Positions 22,761 through 35,369 of a DNA stretch of 64,000 bases are shown piece after piece. This DNA comes from Mycogone perniciosa. Lineage: Eukaryota; Ascomycota; Sordariomycetes; Hypocreales; Hypocreaceae. Location: contig JAOALB010000213.1 in the NCBI GenBank assembly GCA_025331125.1, positions 1 to 64,000 on the forward strand, in the 5' to 3' direction. Within the stretch, counting starts at the first letter, position 1. Every line of letters starts with the position of its first letter. The notes below the pieces were generated by a model. It was not told the DNA's origin. It ran no database searches and worked only from the letters and a program-made list of their open reading frames with translations. Position numbers and translations under genes: made by a program.

Positions 22761-23969
22761 ATGTTGGCCTCCAGAATCCAGCGCAGAGCTTTCTCTGCTT
22801 CAGCGCGCAACGTAAGCCTCTCCCACTTGTCGGCTATAGCTGAATAGCTCGCCGCCTAGCTTCTTACACACATTCAACTACTACTTCATATATGCATGCC
22901 ATATACTAACATGCTCATCTTTTCGCATAGCTGTCCAAGGTTGCCGTCCTCGGCGCTGCCGGTGGCATTGGCCAGCCTCTCTCCCTGCTTCTCAAGCTCA
23001 ACCCCAGAGTTACTGACCTGGCTCTGTATGATATCCGTGGCGGACCCGGTATGTTGCCCTGATGCGCCAATTATCATCCCACCTTGTCCCTCAACGCTCG
23101 AGGGCCAATGGCTAACCGTCTGCCTCCTAGGCGTCGCTGCCGACATCTCCCACGTCAACACCAAGTCCACCGTCAAGGGCTATGACCCTACCCCCAGCGG
23201 CCTGGCCGCCTGTCTCAAAGGCTCCGACATCGTCCTCATCCCCGCCGGTGTCCCCCGCAAGCCTGGTATGACCCGTGACGACCTTTTCAACACCAACGCC
23301 TCCATCGTCCGTGACCTGGCCAAGGCCGTCGCAGAGTCGGCCCCCGAGGCCAAGCTCCTCATCATCGCTAACCCCGTCAACTCCACTGTCCCCATCTGCG
23401 CCGAGGTCTTCAAGGCCAAGGGCGTCTACAACCCCAAGAAGCTCTTCGGTGTCACCACCCTCGATGTCGTCCGCGCCAGCCGCTTCGTCTCCGAGATCAA
23501 GGACACTGACCCCAAGGATGAGAACATCACCGTCATCGGTGGCCACTCCGGTGTCACCATTGTCCCTCTCTTCAGCCAGAGCAGCCACCCCGAGCTCTCT
23601 TCCAACGCTGAACTCGTGAAGCGTGTTCAGTTTGGCGGTGATGAGGTCGTCAAGGCCAAGGACGGTGCTGGCTCTGCCACCCTCTCCATGGCCTTCGCCG
23701 GTGCGCGCATGGCCGATGCCCTGCTCCGCGCCGCCGACGGCGAGAAGGGCGTTGTTGAGCCCACCTTTGTCGACTCCCCTCTGTACAAGGACCAGGGCAT
23801 TGACTTCTTCAGCACCAACGTCGAGCTCGGCCCCAACGGTGTTGAGAAGATCCTGCCCATCGGCCAGATCGATGCCGTCGAGGAGAAGCTCGTCGAGGCC
23901 TGCCTCAGCGACCTCAAGAAGAACATTGCCAAGGGCGTCTCCTTCGTCCAGGAGAACCCCGGCAAATAA
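22761..23969 (+). CDS. malate dehydrogenase, mitochondrial
   Basis: Three exons, 22761-22811, 22931-23048 and 23131-23969, encode 335 residues. The first exon (MLASRIQRRAFSASARN) is an Arg/Ser-rich amphipathic mitochondrial targeting peptide. The dinucleotide fold starts KVAVLGAAGGIGQPLSLLLK. Substrate-binding PRKPGMTRDDL, NPVNSTVPI, the active-site GVTTLDVVRASRFV and the catalytic His in IGGHSGVTIVP are all present. The enzyme interconverts malate and oxaloacetate with NAD in the citric acid cycle. Third codon positions are strongly C-biased, which marks high expression and also creates an 867-base open frame on the opposite strand that is not a gene. Confidence 0.96.
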
Positions 23970-24531
23970 ATTTTTCAAAACCCCAAACAACACCCCACAA
24001 CAACATTTTTATGAGACGATGTAGGCACGGGAACTGGCTAGCTGCTACAGGTGGCTTGGTTGGCTGGGCTGTGTGAGGAATGGTAAACGGAATAATGGGG
24101 GGTTTGTTTAAAAAAACATAGCGATGGGCTCCCTTCTTCCCGCTGTTCTACAGCTGCCATAGACTTCAATCGGGTCTCTGTAACATTAGCACAATAAAAA
24201 TAATTTTATGACTACCTGAGTTCATGTGTCTTCCATGTATTTACAATCGTCGTCTGCCTATTTCCCTCGGTGATGACAGTGCCTGCCATTTTATATCCCC
24301 TACCTGCCCAGGGTTCAGATGCATCAACTACTTGTGCTTTGGAAGTGATATGTTCATTCATGGCCGTACAAAGATTCTATTGAGATTCTGGTGGGAATTC
24401 TACTCATACATCTCCCGGGATCAACCAGTATCTAAGCTGGTAAACACCACTCTATGCTCTACTACTCTCCCAAAGGCGTCTAAGCCCAACCCATTATCCC
24501 AGTTCATGAAACTAAACCATTAAAAAGAGTA
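23970..24531. other. convergent 3' region, nothing recognised
   Basis: This separates the stop codons of malate dehydrogenase and the P5A-ATPase. AATAAAAATAA near 24193 may be polyadenylation-related. Confidence 0.5.
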
Positions 24532-27500
24532 TCATGACGACTGCTGCGGGCGGCCAGTTCTCCACTCCTCCAGCTGCCTCTTCCGCTCCTCCACCTTGCG
24601 CTCAAACTCGGCCACCTTCTCTAGACGCTCCTGATCTTCCTTCTCTTCTTTTTTCCTCTGTGCCTCATTCTTCCGCTCGATTTCCCTCTTCAGCTGCTCT
24701 GGACGACGCTCCGCAATATCGCGTGGGCGGTAGTCGCTGAAGCCCTTCTTGAGAACGACTTCAATGAGCCAACAGAGGGCGTAGTCGAGGACCATGCATG
24801 TGGTCATCTTGTACTTGAACTCGTCGCTGAAAGGCACCAGCTTCATGCCCTCGTTAATTTCAGGCACCAATTCGAGGGCACAGATGAAGGCGAGACCAGA
24901 CACGCCGACAATGCCATAGAACATGCCCCTGTTCTCTGAGAGAGACTCGCGGAATGGTCGGCCCTGGTAGTTGATAGCAAATGTGGAGATCTGCTGGATA
25001 AGTTGGAGGAGATAAACGGCCGAGTTAAGCAGCGATGGCTGGAATTCAGCTTCCAGATCAATATCACCAGAGCGGCTATGGTTTTGTCAGTTGGTGATGC
25101 AAACGGAAAATAAAGAGGGTATGGGAAGAGGATGACTCACGGATCGAGCTTATCGCAGAGGCGAGCAATGTAGATGAGTGTCACAATGTGGACAGCAAAC
25201 TGACCCAAGATGGAACCGATGATGTAAACGTTAAAGATGTTGGGCTGAGGACGCTCCTTGCTTAAGCCCTCGACAACGCGAGCCCTTGAAATGCTGAGGA
25301 AACAGACAGACATGAGCATGCCACTAATGGTATACTGCGTGTCGCCAAACTTAATTCCTTCAAGATACAAAACAGACAAGGAGTAGGCACTGATAAGGCA
25401 GTTCAAAGCGAGAATCTTGTACATCTGGATAGTAGCAACAAGTGTGCACCGGCCTTGGCGAATAATGTTTGGCACAGCAATGACATCGCGGAGCTTAGAC
25501 GTAAACGGCGCGGCGACGGAAGCATCGCCCAACTTGAGAGTCGGGGGTTCGTCGTCATCCATCTCAGCCTCCATCATGGTGGAAGTCAGCTTGTCAGCCA
25601 AGTTAGCAGCCTTCTTGTTAACGTTGGCTTGATGGGCACTGCGAGGACCAGCGTTGGTCAGGCTCTGGGCAGCAGGTGAGGTGATGATTTCCGCAGGGTG
25701 GCCATGCAATTGTGCGTACTCTTCCGGCGTGATATTCTTCTTGGTAGCCTCGCGCTCGATTGCTTTCCTGTAGTTGGGGTTGCTAGGTCCAGGAGGATAA
25801 AGGTGAGCAATGAGAACAGGAACCGGAGGAGTTGGTTGGTTGAAGCGTTTCATGAGGTCACACTGCTTTTGGTACATTTCCTTCATCTTGGTGTTGCGGG
25901 CGTGCTCAGCAATGCGTGTCAGGTCATCTCTGGTGCCATTGAGAAGAGCGATGCCAATGTGAGCTTGTTTCAGAGCACCAACATCATTGGTACCGTCACC
26001 AGCCATCAAAGTGTAGTAGCCCATGTCTTTCAGACCGAGCAAGATGTCTTCCTTTTGCTTTGGGGACACACGAGCATAAACCCAGGTGTGGCGGAGTAGT
26101 GATGTCCAGCCAATCTGATCCTTGAACTTGGCAAGTGCATATCCGGTAACGCAGATATCCTTGTCCTTGATAATCTTGGGGTCGATTGGCTTCGTGGGAT
26201 CAACAGCGATTGTGACCTTATCATCAACGCTCCTCCAGACAAGCTTTTCGCCGCTAACGTTGTCCTCGGGGGCATCCAGAATAAGAACGTCCCGATCGAC
26301 GATTTCGACTTCGCGAGCGACGTGCACGGCTGTCAGAGGGTTGTCACCAGTGATCATGACTACACGATGGCTGCTCTCGTTCAACATCTGTACGGCTTCC
26401 TTGGCATCCTCCTTCAGGGGGCAGTGCAGAACCAAAAAGCCAGCGAATGTGAGATCAGCCTCAACCTTCTCACGCTTCAGCTCATTAATCCTGCTGCTGC
26501 TGAGTTCAGAGTCCACTGTAAGCTGCTTATATGCCAGTGCTAGTACACGAGAGCCCTTGCGTGTGAAGTACTTGTAAGTCTCCTCATAATCAGCAGGAAC
26601 TTCCACCAGCATCTTCATGATTGTCTCCGGAGCACCCTTGACGCCTGCGAACGTGCCCTTAATCCTCTGTCCAGTCTTGGTGTGAACACCGTTAACCATA
26701 GCAATGGAGCTCTGACGCTTAAGAGCGGAAGAAAACTGGAAACGTCGCTTGATCTGAACACTTCCCTGTGTGGTACCTGCCCTGGGAGTGCTTGAGAGAA
26801 CATCATTCCGGCCAAGGGACCAACCTAGAGACACGAGAGTCGCTTTTTCCATAGGATCGCCAACAACCTCGCCCTCATCTAGCTTTACCAAAGCATGAGC
26901 CGTGGCAAGAACCAACTGCGTCTCCAAACTGGCTTCCTTGACAGGGGTCATGTTGGAGTGAGCACCATCAGCCTCTCGCTTGTCATTAACATCTGAGTGG
27001 CTCAGGCCCAATCCTGCAATGCCCTCTACAACCAGGTCTTCACCCGTCAAAGTTCCAGTCTTGTCGAAACAGGCAACATCAATCCGGCCGGCAAATGGGA
27101 TTCGGAACGGTTCAGTGCAGAAGATGGCAAGCTTAGAGAGTGCCGCCAAGCTGGTGTTGACCGCGAGACTGAGTTCCATAGGCAGCTCAGGGGGGACAAC
27201 GCTAGTGACAATCAAAACACAGTCAAGCAAAAGCTTAGATCGCTTGCGATCCCTTCGCACACCTTCATCCCAAACATACCAGGATGCGGCGACTGCGAAG
27301 ATGAGGAGGAATAGAATGAAAAGGAGAGCCTCAAAGTTGTTGGCAGACACTCGCTCAGTGGAGAAGATCATAGTCCGGACCAAACTGCCCTGGGACGTTT
27401 CGAAGCCAGTCTTCATGACGATAGCCAAAGCGCCGTTGTCTGGGGGGGGAGGAACACCTGATGGCAATTGGGGCTTCTCCTGCTCAGGGTTTCCGTGTGT

Positions 27501-28619
27501 GATTTGCAAGACCTTGGTGCCGCCCCACAGGAAGGCGTTCTTATCCAGTCCCTCAGGATCGATGAGAGTATCCGCTGGGCGTAACTGAATGGAATCCTTC
27601 AACAACGGCGTGCTTTCTCCTGATAGCATGGCCTCATTGACGATGGCAGTGCCTTCAATGAGGAGCATGTCGCATGCAACACCACCATCCTCCTTGGTCC
27701 GGCCGACTGAAACGAGATCACCAGGCAGAAGGGCGTCGCTCTGGACATCAGTCCACTTGCCAAGACGGTACACCCAGACATCGTAGGGCTTAATACTCAT
27801 GCCACGGAACTCGTTAAGTGTGCGCTGGCGCTGCCAGACGACAGTGCTTTCGAATGCGACAAGCATAAAGAGAGTGAAGAGGGAGTAGTACCAGTACTCA
27901 TCGAGCATCCACAAGCCGACACAGAAGATCTGGAAAACGAAAAACGGTGCGACAGCATGCTCCTTGAACAACTCTGTGAAGGTCGGGACAGGGATATCAA
28001 AAGTGTTTGCGCCATAGTGCTGCTCGAGGCGAGTGAGTTCGGATTGCTTGTCAATGCCCTTTGAAGACAAGAAGCGGCCGATGATCGGCTTCGGCTCGGC
28101 GTCGATGGCATATTGCAAAGTGCTAAAGGACTTGGTTTCTGCGTCGTAGAGGAAGCGGCGCTTCTGAAATAGGAACGAAATGTTTGTCTTTCCGCCGACC
28201 TAGAGCGAATGCGTCAGGACTGAGACCAGCTTCACCAACATCGCAAGTTCAATATGGCTTACCTTGTCCCGCACCAGCTTACAAATCTCGCCAGAGCCGG
28301 CGTTGGCGATGGGAAGAACCTTGATCAACTGGGCATCTTGAATATCCTTGGCCTTGGCCGCCGTAAAGCGCGCATCCAAAGCGACGCTCCAATGCGTGCT
28401 CAACCAGACTAGGGCCTGGCAGGTGATGATGGCGCCGCACCAGACAAACGTCCATTCCGAAGCGCCAATGTGCTTCTCGTAGAGATCAGGCGTGAGGTAA
28501 TACCGCAGGAAGATGGGCCAGACGATGACAAAGGGCCAGACATATGTGTGGAAGTGAAATGGCAGCGGGCGCAGCAACTCGGCGTGCTTGATCTGCGGGT
28601 TGTCGACGAGGGCTGCCAT
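24532..28619 (-). CDS. spf1: P5A-type ATPase of the endoplasmic reticulum, Spf1-like
   Basis: Three exons, 28263-28619, 25141-28199 and 24532-25075, encode 1319 residues. The first junction restores KLVRDK-VGGKTNISFLFQKRRFLY, and the second DKLDP-RSGDIDLEAEF. The P5A signature PPELPME lies in a membrane segment at about 455-461. The phosphorylated aspartate is in CFDKTGTLTGE (Asp498). The hinge has MAGDGTNDVGALKQAHIG. The N-terminus has two membrane helices (WPFVIVWPIFLRYYL and the TCQALVWL region). The C-terminus has further helices and ends in a charged coiled coil (REIERKNEAQRKKEEKEDQE). The family extracts wrongly inserted transmembrane helices from the ER membrane and affects ER homeostasis. 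The start at 28619 gives MAALVDNPQIKHAELL. Confidence 0.95.
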
Positions 28620-29393
28620 GGTGGGCTGGTCGATGGGCAGAACACCCAGCAGCCGACAGCGAAGAGGGGAGAACAGAGAGGAGAGAATCGGCACGATGGA
28701 TTGGAGGCTACGCTGTCCCAATCATATCATCGAGAAGGACGTGAATGTGAATGAATGTGCGCCGGAAATATTGGCGGCGCGGAGTCGAGGGATTATCTAA
28801 GGTCGCCTCTGCTCTGGCCAAAGCCAAAGTCGTGATCTGTACTTTTCGACCAAGTGGCGTTTTTGGTGCAAAGCATCCACACTAGAAGCTTCTGAGCCAG
28901 CTGCTAGCGGCTGGCTGTTACTACTACTCCTACTCCTACGACTACTTACTTGTTATCAACCCTTATCGCAAACTCGTCACTACTCGGCACATGACGTAAA
29001 ACGCCTTCAAACGGCGCCTTGATGACTTTCTCATGCTGGAGAAACGACCAAAGTCATCCTGCCGTAAAAGAATCCAGGGAAAAAAGTAGCCTCCAGAAGT
29101 TGCCAGTTTCTAGAAGAAGACCTTGAGGATTGCAATGACCTAGAGTCTTCCGCTGGCTTAGCTGCCAGGAGAAGGGCATAAAACTACGAGCACATGCGTT
29201 TATATTTTACTAGCGGACGAACGTGTCAACGTGAGAAACCAAGTGCAAGAGAACAAAGCCTCTGTTCCTAGCCTTTTTATGTAATGGTCAATATCCGCAA
29301 CAGACAGGCGGCCATAGACTATGAAGTTAGACTACTCTATCTAATCTACTCCGTAGGGCTGCAGCGAAAAACCATCAAATACCATAGCGGTTC
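28620..29393. other. intergenic, nothing recognised
   Basis: This is the promoter of spf1 and the 3' side of the sulfatase-like gene. It contains CTACTACTCCTACTCC near 28920 and one ACTCCGTA core at 29348. No gene is supported. Confidence 0.55.
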
Positions 29394-31304
29394 TCAAGGC
29401 GTAACAATGTTGAATGCTGTGTTAGGCAACGTGATAAAGGAGGTGATGGTGTCCCAAGCTCCAATATCACCAGAGGTGACGACGGGGTATTGGTCAAGAC
29501 TGGCGGCATGACCAGTTGTCGCATTTCCGATAATCTTCACGAGAGTCTCATGCGCAAGCCAGACTGTAAGGTTAACCGTAGTGTCTCGCGGATTTGGAGG
29601 CGGCACATGTTGGACGCCATGCCCAGTCACGGCACCGTTGCTCAACCTCAAATGCCACCCAGCAGGACGATAGCCAATGCCCGATTCTTCAGGCATGTGC
29701 TCCACCATGAATTCAATGGTGACGCCCTTATGGAGAAATGCCCGTGGCCCCTCCATGAGGATCGCGACTGTGTCGAACAGTTCATCTAGATTGAGAGCCA
29801 GCAGAGACGCAGGTGTCATTACCTGGGGCGCTGCTTGAGGCGGATATTGCAGCTCATGGGCCCCAGTAAGGTAAATATTACGCCATGTCCCATTCTCCGC
29901 ACCCTGCCCGAGCTCAGTGTAGACGGATACCAGTTCATTCTTTGCATCCTGATTGCTAGGCTCTGCAAAGGCAATCTTATCCAAGAGAGTGGCCGCAAAT
30001 CGTAGATTTCCATCAGCATGATACTCCTTGGCCTTTTGAAGAACAATGTCGCTCCCACCCATGCACTTGACGAATTCAGTTGCTTCGTCAACGGGCTTGA
30101 GTGTCCACAAGTATGCCGGGTTGCCGTTAAACCAACCCATGTATTTGTCGTACACTGCCTTGGCATTGTGGTTGATTGAGCCATAATAGCCGCGGAGGTT
30201 CGTTCGCATGCTCAGAGTTGGAGGCATCTTGATCTCTTCCGCAATTTCCACTGGGGTCTTACCGTCATTGAGCTGACGAAGCGTCTCATTGTGAAGATAG
30301 GCATAGTAGTCTCGCTGTTCTGACAGAAAAGTGACGACCAGGTTCTGGTCATCCTCATTCCAGGTGGGCCAGTGGTGGCTAGAGAATACCACCGAAGACT
30401 TGTCACCGAACAAGGAAATGGACTCATCGAGATATCGCGACCAGAGTCTGGCGTCACGAACTGGGGCACCTCGCAACGTTTGGATGTTGTGTAGCGTATG
30501 AGTGGCATTCTCCGCCATGCAGAGCGCGGAGTAGGCTGGAAAGTAAAAGTTCACCTCTGCGGGTGCTTCCGTCCCGGGGGTCAATTGGCAAATGATCTCT
30601 AGGCCTTCAATGCCCGGCTCGAGAACACCGTCTTTTGTGATGTTCTGGTTTGGTGCCACCAACGAGTTGTTTCCCTCGGATGTTGCCTGCCCAAGGCCAC
30701 AGCCGATCTGACCCGTGGGAGATTTCTGCAAGGAATTACCGTACATATAGGTGGATCGGCGGGCCATTGCTGCCCCGGCGTATACATTCTCACTGACAGC
30801 ATGTTCGAGGAAGCCGTCTGGACCGATAATTCGGAGATCGCGGCCTACTTTATCCACAATAGCCTGGGCACCACCAAAATGGTCCACATGGCAATGAGTG
30901 TAGATGAGGGCGTGGATTTCCGCTTCCTGGCCAAATTGTTCTTTGTGGTGTTCCTGGTAGAGCTCAATGGCTCTGCGTGCGGTTTCAACCGAGGTCAAGC
31001 AGTCGATAATGATGATCTTGTTCGTGTTCGGAATCTGAACAATGTTCATGTTGGCCAAGTCAAGCCCGCGCACTTGGTAAATGCCATCGGTGACAAGATA
31101 AAGCCCTGCAGTCACGCTGCAGAGCTGCCCCTGTCTCCATAGAGATTTGTTGGCGGTGTCAGGGCAGTCATTTGCGAGAAAGTCATAAGCTTGAGTATTC
31201 CAGACAACGGTTTGCGTGGAGGTGTCCGAGTAGACCAAGGGATCATTGAAGACTGCCACAAGTCCCCGTTGAGCGAACTCAAAGTCGTGGTTGTCCGTAC
31301 TCAT
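29394..31304 (-). CDS. alkylsulfatase-like metallo-beta-lactamase-fold hydrolase (SdsA/Bds1 type)
   Basis: A single exon of 636 residues from ATG 31304; the frame stays open upstream only through a TTG. The zinc-binding motif is THCHVDHFGG (His137, His139, Asp141, His142). Further metal ligands fit GTEAPAEVNFYFP and AENATHTLHN, as in bacterial SdsA1. An alkylsulfatase dimerisation region follows, and a C-terminal SCP2-like lipid-binding domain (about 510-636, with FMVEHMPEESG and WHLRLSNGAVTGHG). The family hydrolyses primary or secondary alkyl sulfates such as dodecyl sulfate. No signal peptide is visible, so it probably acts inside the cell. The lack of introns and the bacterial-type architecture are compatible with ancient transfer from bacteria, as proposed for yeast Bds1. 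Confidence 0.9.
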   Translation of the reverse strand: MSTDNHDFEFAQRGLVAVFNDPLVYSDTSTQTVVWNTQAYDFLANDCPDTANKSLWRQGQLCSVTAGLYLVTDGIYQVRGLDLANMNIVQIPNTNKIIIIDCLTSVETARRAIELYQEHHKEQFGQEAEIHALIYTHCHVDHFGGAQAIVDKVGRDLRIIGPDGFLEHAVSENVYAGAAMARRSTYMYGNSLQKSPTGQIGCGLGQATSEGNNSLVAPNQNITKDGVLEPGIEGLEIICQLTPGTEAPAEVNFYFPAYSALCMAENATHTLHNIQTLRGAPVRDARLWSRYLDESISLFGDKSSVVFSSHHWPTWNEDDQNLVVTFLSEQRDYYAYLHNETLRQLNDGKTPVEIAEEIKMPPTLSMRTNLRGYYGSINHNAKAVYDKYMGWFNGNPAYLWTLKPVDEATEFVKCMGGSDIVLQKAKEYHADGNLRFAATLLDKIAFAEPSNQDAKNELVSVYTELGQGAENGTWRNIYLTGAHELQYPPQAAPQVMTPASLLALNLDELFDTVAILMEGPRAFLHKGVTIEFMVEHMPEESGIGYRPAGWHLRLSNGAVTGHGVQHVPPPNPRDTTVNLTVWLAHETLVKIIGNATTGHAASLDQYPVVTSGDIGAWDTITSFITLPNTAFNIVTP

Positions 31305-32675
31305 GATAAAGAAGGATCTGCTGGTCGACAAAGCAATAGAAGACTTAACAAAGAAAGGGTTTATTTATCTGTGGTATCCGATCTAGAGATTTATCTTTTC
31401 AGGATACAACAAGGCCATATATATATTCTTCGGAATTACAGTGTCAAACCTAACCCACCTCCTCATCTATCCTCTACCCCTCTCCTCGCGGTCTTACGAA
31501 ACGCTGCATGTAATGATGCTTCCAAGAGTGTATTAGCCAATGATTCGAGAAGATCATAGCCACTACGCTTGAGCGTATGATGTATCAACCACGTAATATG
31601 TGACGCATCAAGTCAGTTGAAAGACCTGTATTACCATCAACGCCCTCCAAGGTGTGATTGAGGGGCCCTAATTCGGCAAGTGATGATGCAAGTAAGGCCT
31701 TTCGGATATCCCGCATAGCTTCCCCTCACTATAGATGACTTTCCAAGACATGCAGACCTTATAGCAAGCTGAACCGAGGTCTCGGCTCTCGAGTTCAGCA
31801 TGCCACTACAACCCAACAAACAAACTGTGGCAATCCTGCGAAACGTAGTTGCATACAATTGATTCTGCTACCATATTGCTATTTTCTGATTCCAATCTGC
31901 CCTCAAACAAATAGCCAAGCAAATCTAACACCATGACTTCGGTTAAGTGGACGTTGCTGTGCGGAGAAAGTCTACGACACTGAGGGGGAAAGGTAACCCA
32001 CCTAGCAACGTAACAACCAAGCTACATTGTCATTTGCCACAAATATTACTAGAACTTCGTAATACTACGGATGCATTACGATGCAGGTCGTTTACCATCA
32101 GTCTTAGCCGACGTTTCATTGCAGCCTGCACTCGGTAGATTACTACTTTGTTATGAGGAGTTCAATGACGTGTTCAACAACAGAAAGTTCCTCCAGGTAC
32201 GGAGTACTGTATGAGGTAATAAAAACTACATTCTTATATCAGTAGACCTGATTATTTACCCACTGCTACGGGACTTCGATGATCCCGGTTGTGGGCTATG
32301 TCATCGGCTCATCTGGGGTATCTTCTTGGACTGCTTATACGAGGTACGGTATGAGCTCCAATTGGTGTAGATATGATACACTCACCTCACTCGTAATGGA
32401 AATACCGTTGGTACAATGCGGGTTCATAGCAGATTATGCAATTGTGGGTCACATATGCAAGAAATCTGTAAGGGTAAAGAAATAGTATTAATAACAGCCA
32501 AAGTGGTTAGTTCTTGGCGAGACTGAGCACTCTGTACGCCCTTGAGACGAAGGGGTTAGACACAATAGAGAGTTGTTAAACTGTTGTCGGTTAGTTCAGA
32601 AGAACAGATACCCAATTCTGGTCCGACAGCTCAGGACCAACCTCGTGTTGATATTTCCTTGGTATTATTCTAAAC
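31305..32675. other. intergenic, nothing recognised
   Basis: It lies between the sulfatase-like gene and the 3' end of the transcription factor. One TACGGAGT core lies at 32198. Short frames at 31637-31858 (minus) and 32279-32485 (plus) have no family resemblance. Confidence 0.55.
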
Positions 32676-34457
32676 TTATATATCTCCGTTATCGAGAAGA
32701 TTCTCTTCGGTAGCCTCGATAAATCCACTATCCACACTCTCACCTCCTTCTCCGCCGTCTAACACTGACCCTTCGATACTCCTTGGAATAACCCTGTTTG
32801 GTGCGCGAAACAACGCTCCTGAGACCTTCATACGTAGCATATCGTTTAGCTTTTTATCGTATGTAAGAAAGGGTGAAATTGTTAAAAAAAGATCATGGAG
32901 GAAATCGGCAGGACCGCAGCGCCAGCAGTCTCGGCATTCAGTGAGATAGGACTTGAGGCCGGGATGGGATACATATTGGCACTGAGTAGAAGCCTGGAAA
33001 TATGGGTTATTGGAGGCGGTGGCGGTACATAATATGACATCCGCCAGGGTATTGGTAATTTCAAACGATTTGATCAGCTATGTTCAGGTCAGTTGCGGAT
33101 GCTGCGACACGACTCGTAGGTCTCTGGGAAATACTGCGTACCTGATCCCTTCCTAGGGCTAGTAGGTGATCTTTGGAGTTGACCATGATAGAAGAGAGTA
33201 AATCTTGCGCAATTCGAGATGGGAACAAAAACGTCATTGATTCGACCTCCGAAGCCGATGACAACAGACCACGAGACATTGCTTGTTGCCAAACCAGGAT
33301 TCGCATCCAGCTTTTGGTTATGTTGTAGTCTGCCCTCTGCACCAAATCATAGTCTGCAGGTCTAGGGGTTTTGTTTTCGAGAGAGTCATGAACCGCGATA
33401 AGACGCTGTTTTTCAGAGTAAATGTAGGACATTTCGACGTCGTACCGTGATGAGCGGTAGAACGAAGAATCAAATACTGAGAACAAGCTTGCTAGCTCTA
33501 TAAGTCCTTTTCCATATATATCAAAGTCGTCGAAGTTGGTTGACGGCATTCTTATAGTCCCTTGGATCGATATGGGAAGATCGTGTAGAATCCCATAGCC
33601 CCTTTTCAAGTCAGTTCAAAGGTAGCCTCTGAATACATAGAGTAATAATAGTACCTTTCGCTCACCCACAGAAGAACATATAACAGACGTTTGCGAGATG
33701 CGTCAGATGCCTGCCAATCCGTGCCGTCATAGGCTGGTTGGGGTGGTTCCAGCTCTATCTGGTCTAGACCAAGAAACCGAGAAAGTGAGATGCCTTCGTG
33801 GAGAAACATCATCGCAGAATTCCGGTTGTCGGCCTTGGCGTGGTATACATGAAGGAAGAATGATGTGAGGACACTATCCACAGAGGGTTGTTCCCTATAA
33901 TTGGACAAACACCGCGTCTGAGTGCACTCTCTCTCCATATAGGCGCTGTCGATATGACATGGAATGTTTTCCATCGAGGTGAGATTCAATTGGGCCATAG
34001 TGGCGGCACACAAGGCTGTGGCCATGATGTAAACGTCCAGATCCGGATCATCCCTTGTTTCCAGGCCCTTGAGTCTAGCAAGGAGGTTTGTTGCATTAAC
34101 CACAGGCCACACAGGGTACATGCGAGACCGATAAGCCTCGATGACAGGCTCAAGAATGGCAAGGGATACACGTCGAGGCCTGGGATGAACAGAAACCGGA
34201 TCAATGCCGTTGACTGTTCTCGCCTGGGGGTCCGCATTACCGGAGGGGGCAAAATCCGACCTTAACGTATCACCTTGCGGGGTCCATTTCCAATGAGATC
34301 TTTGTGTAAGCTTCGATGTTTTTGGCCCTCGTTTTAGTACCGGCTTCAGGTATGTGCATTCGAGTGGAGGCCTTGCTTCCATGCACTTCCGGCATGGCCA
34401 GCCATTGTCGCACTTGGTCTTGCGTTGAACACAGAAATCACAGGATCTCCTGGCCAT
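32676..34457 (-). CDS. Zn(II)2Cys6 transcription factor
   Basis: Three exons, 33655-34457, 33142-33601 and 32676-33077, encode 554 residues. Introns are 53 bases (GTACTA donor, AAAAG acceptor) and 64 bases (GTACGC donor, CATAG acceptor). The start MARRSCDFC at 34457 opens a binuclear zinc cluster with Cys at 5, 8, 15, 20, 23 and near 32 (CDFCVQRKTKCDNGWPCRKC), followed by a basic linker KRGPKTSKLTQR. The middle part has helices typical of the fungal-specific regulatory domain. The first junction reads VLLWVSER-GYGIL and the second LGRDQ-LIKSFEITNTL. The C-terminus is acidic (GGEGGESVDSGFIEATEE) and could activate transcription. It probably regulates one or more neighbours in the 29-41 kb accessory block (inference). 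Confidence 0.88.
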
Positions 34458-34859
34458 AGGAGACTGAAGGTAGTAGCAGAGTAAGCCGCGAACATACACA
34501 GAAGTCGAACAGTTCTTGAAGAAGCCTCACCGATGGGGAAACGATAGTCATGTTTAAAAATTGCAATATCCACATACGCCAACGAGCGGGGAAGCATGCG
34601 GGGGTAATGCCGAGTCTCCGAAGTCCATAAAATACGAGCATTAGTGCGAAGAAATCCTCCTTTCTTGTTAGATCATATAATATCCGTAACCACATGACCA
34701 ACTTTGTACTGCGAATCCATCACTTATACGCGTCGGCATGGGGAGCGCTGTAGCATTAATTGCACAAGGATCACGTTGAGATTGGTAAGCATTTGAAAGC
34801 GAATATTATTAACAATTGAATGGTCAATTCTTGACTTATGTGCACGGCGAATGACCGGT

Positions 34860-35159
34860 TTACAGTTGAGCGTTCTTCAACAACTCTGAGGTTTGATGCC
34901 TACTTCTCGTATACATCTTAGACTCAGAGAATGCCCCAATTGTGCCTAAATAATCGATCACTGGTTTTAACTCGATTGATGAGAATTTGACATCAGGATA
35001 TTGTTCCGTCGCCGTAACTGCCATACCCATCTTGCGATTGGCAAAGCAGAATTTAGATATCTCAGCCATTTGCAATACAGAATTTGGGATGTTGCTCAGC
35101 CCTATAGCTACAATAGGAGCCCGCTTATTGGCCAGGCCCTTGACGTTAACAGCCACCAC
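34860..35159 (-). other. unidentified 99-codon frame, possible relic
   Basis: The frame reads VAVNVKGLANKRAPIVAIG and then SNIPNSVLQMAEISKFCF, a protein-like mix of hydrophobic and charged residues. It ends TSELLKNAQL. An ATG is not evident at the start, so it may be an internal piece of a longer decayed gene. I do not recognise the family. Confidence 0.25.
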
Positions 35160-35369
35160 ATATGACTGGATGTTAAATCTCGGAGGGGTTTTTCCAGAAC
35201 GTCAAATATCAGAGATTACAAGTTATATCGATGCTCATGGTGAACGTGTCAGACCAAAATCCAGCAAAATGTGAGCCCACACTGTGCGTGTGGATAAGTG
35301 ACCTTATATGCTATGCGACAGAACATAATGAGAGACAAACACAATGAGCAATTCTTTGTTAGATCAACA

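Noticed and set aside
23127..23993. Long minus-strand open frame (288 codons) opposite malate dehydrogenase
   Set aside because: It mirrors a C-biased, highly expressed coding exon; strong third-position bias removes stops on the other strand. Its translation is repetitive and resembles no family.
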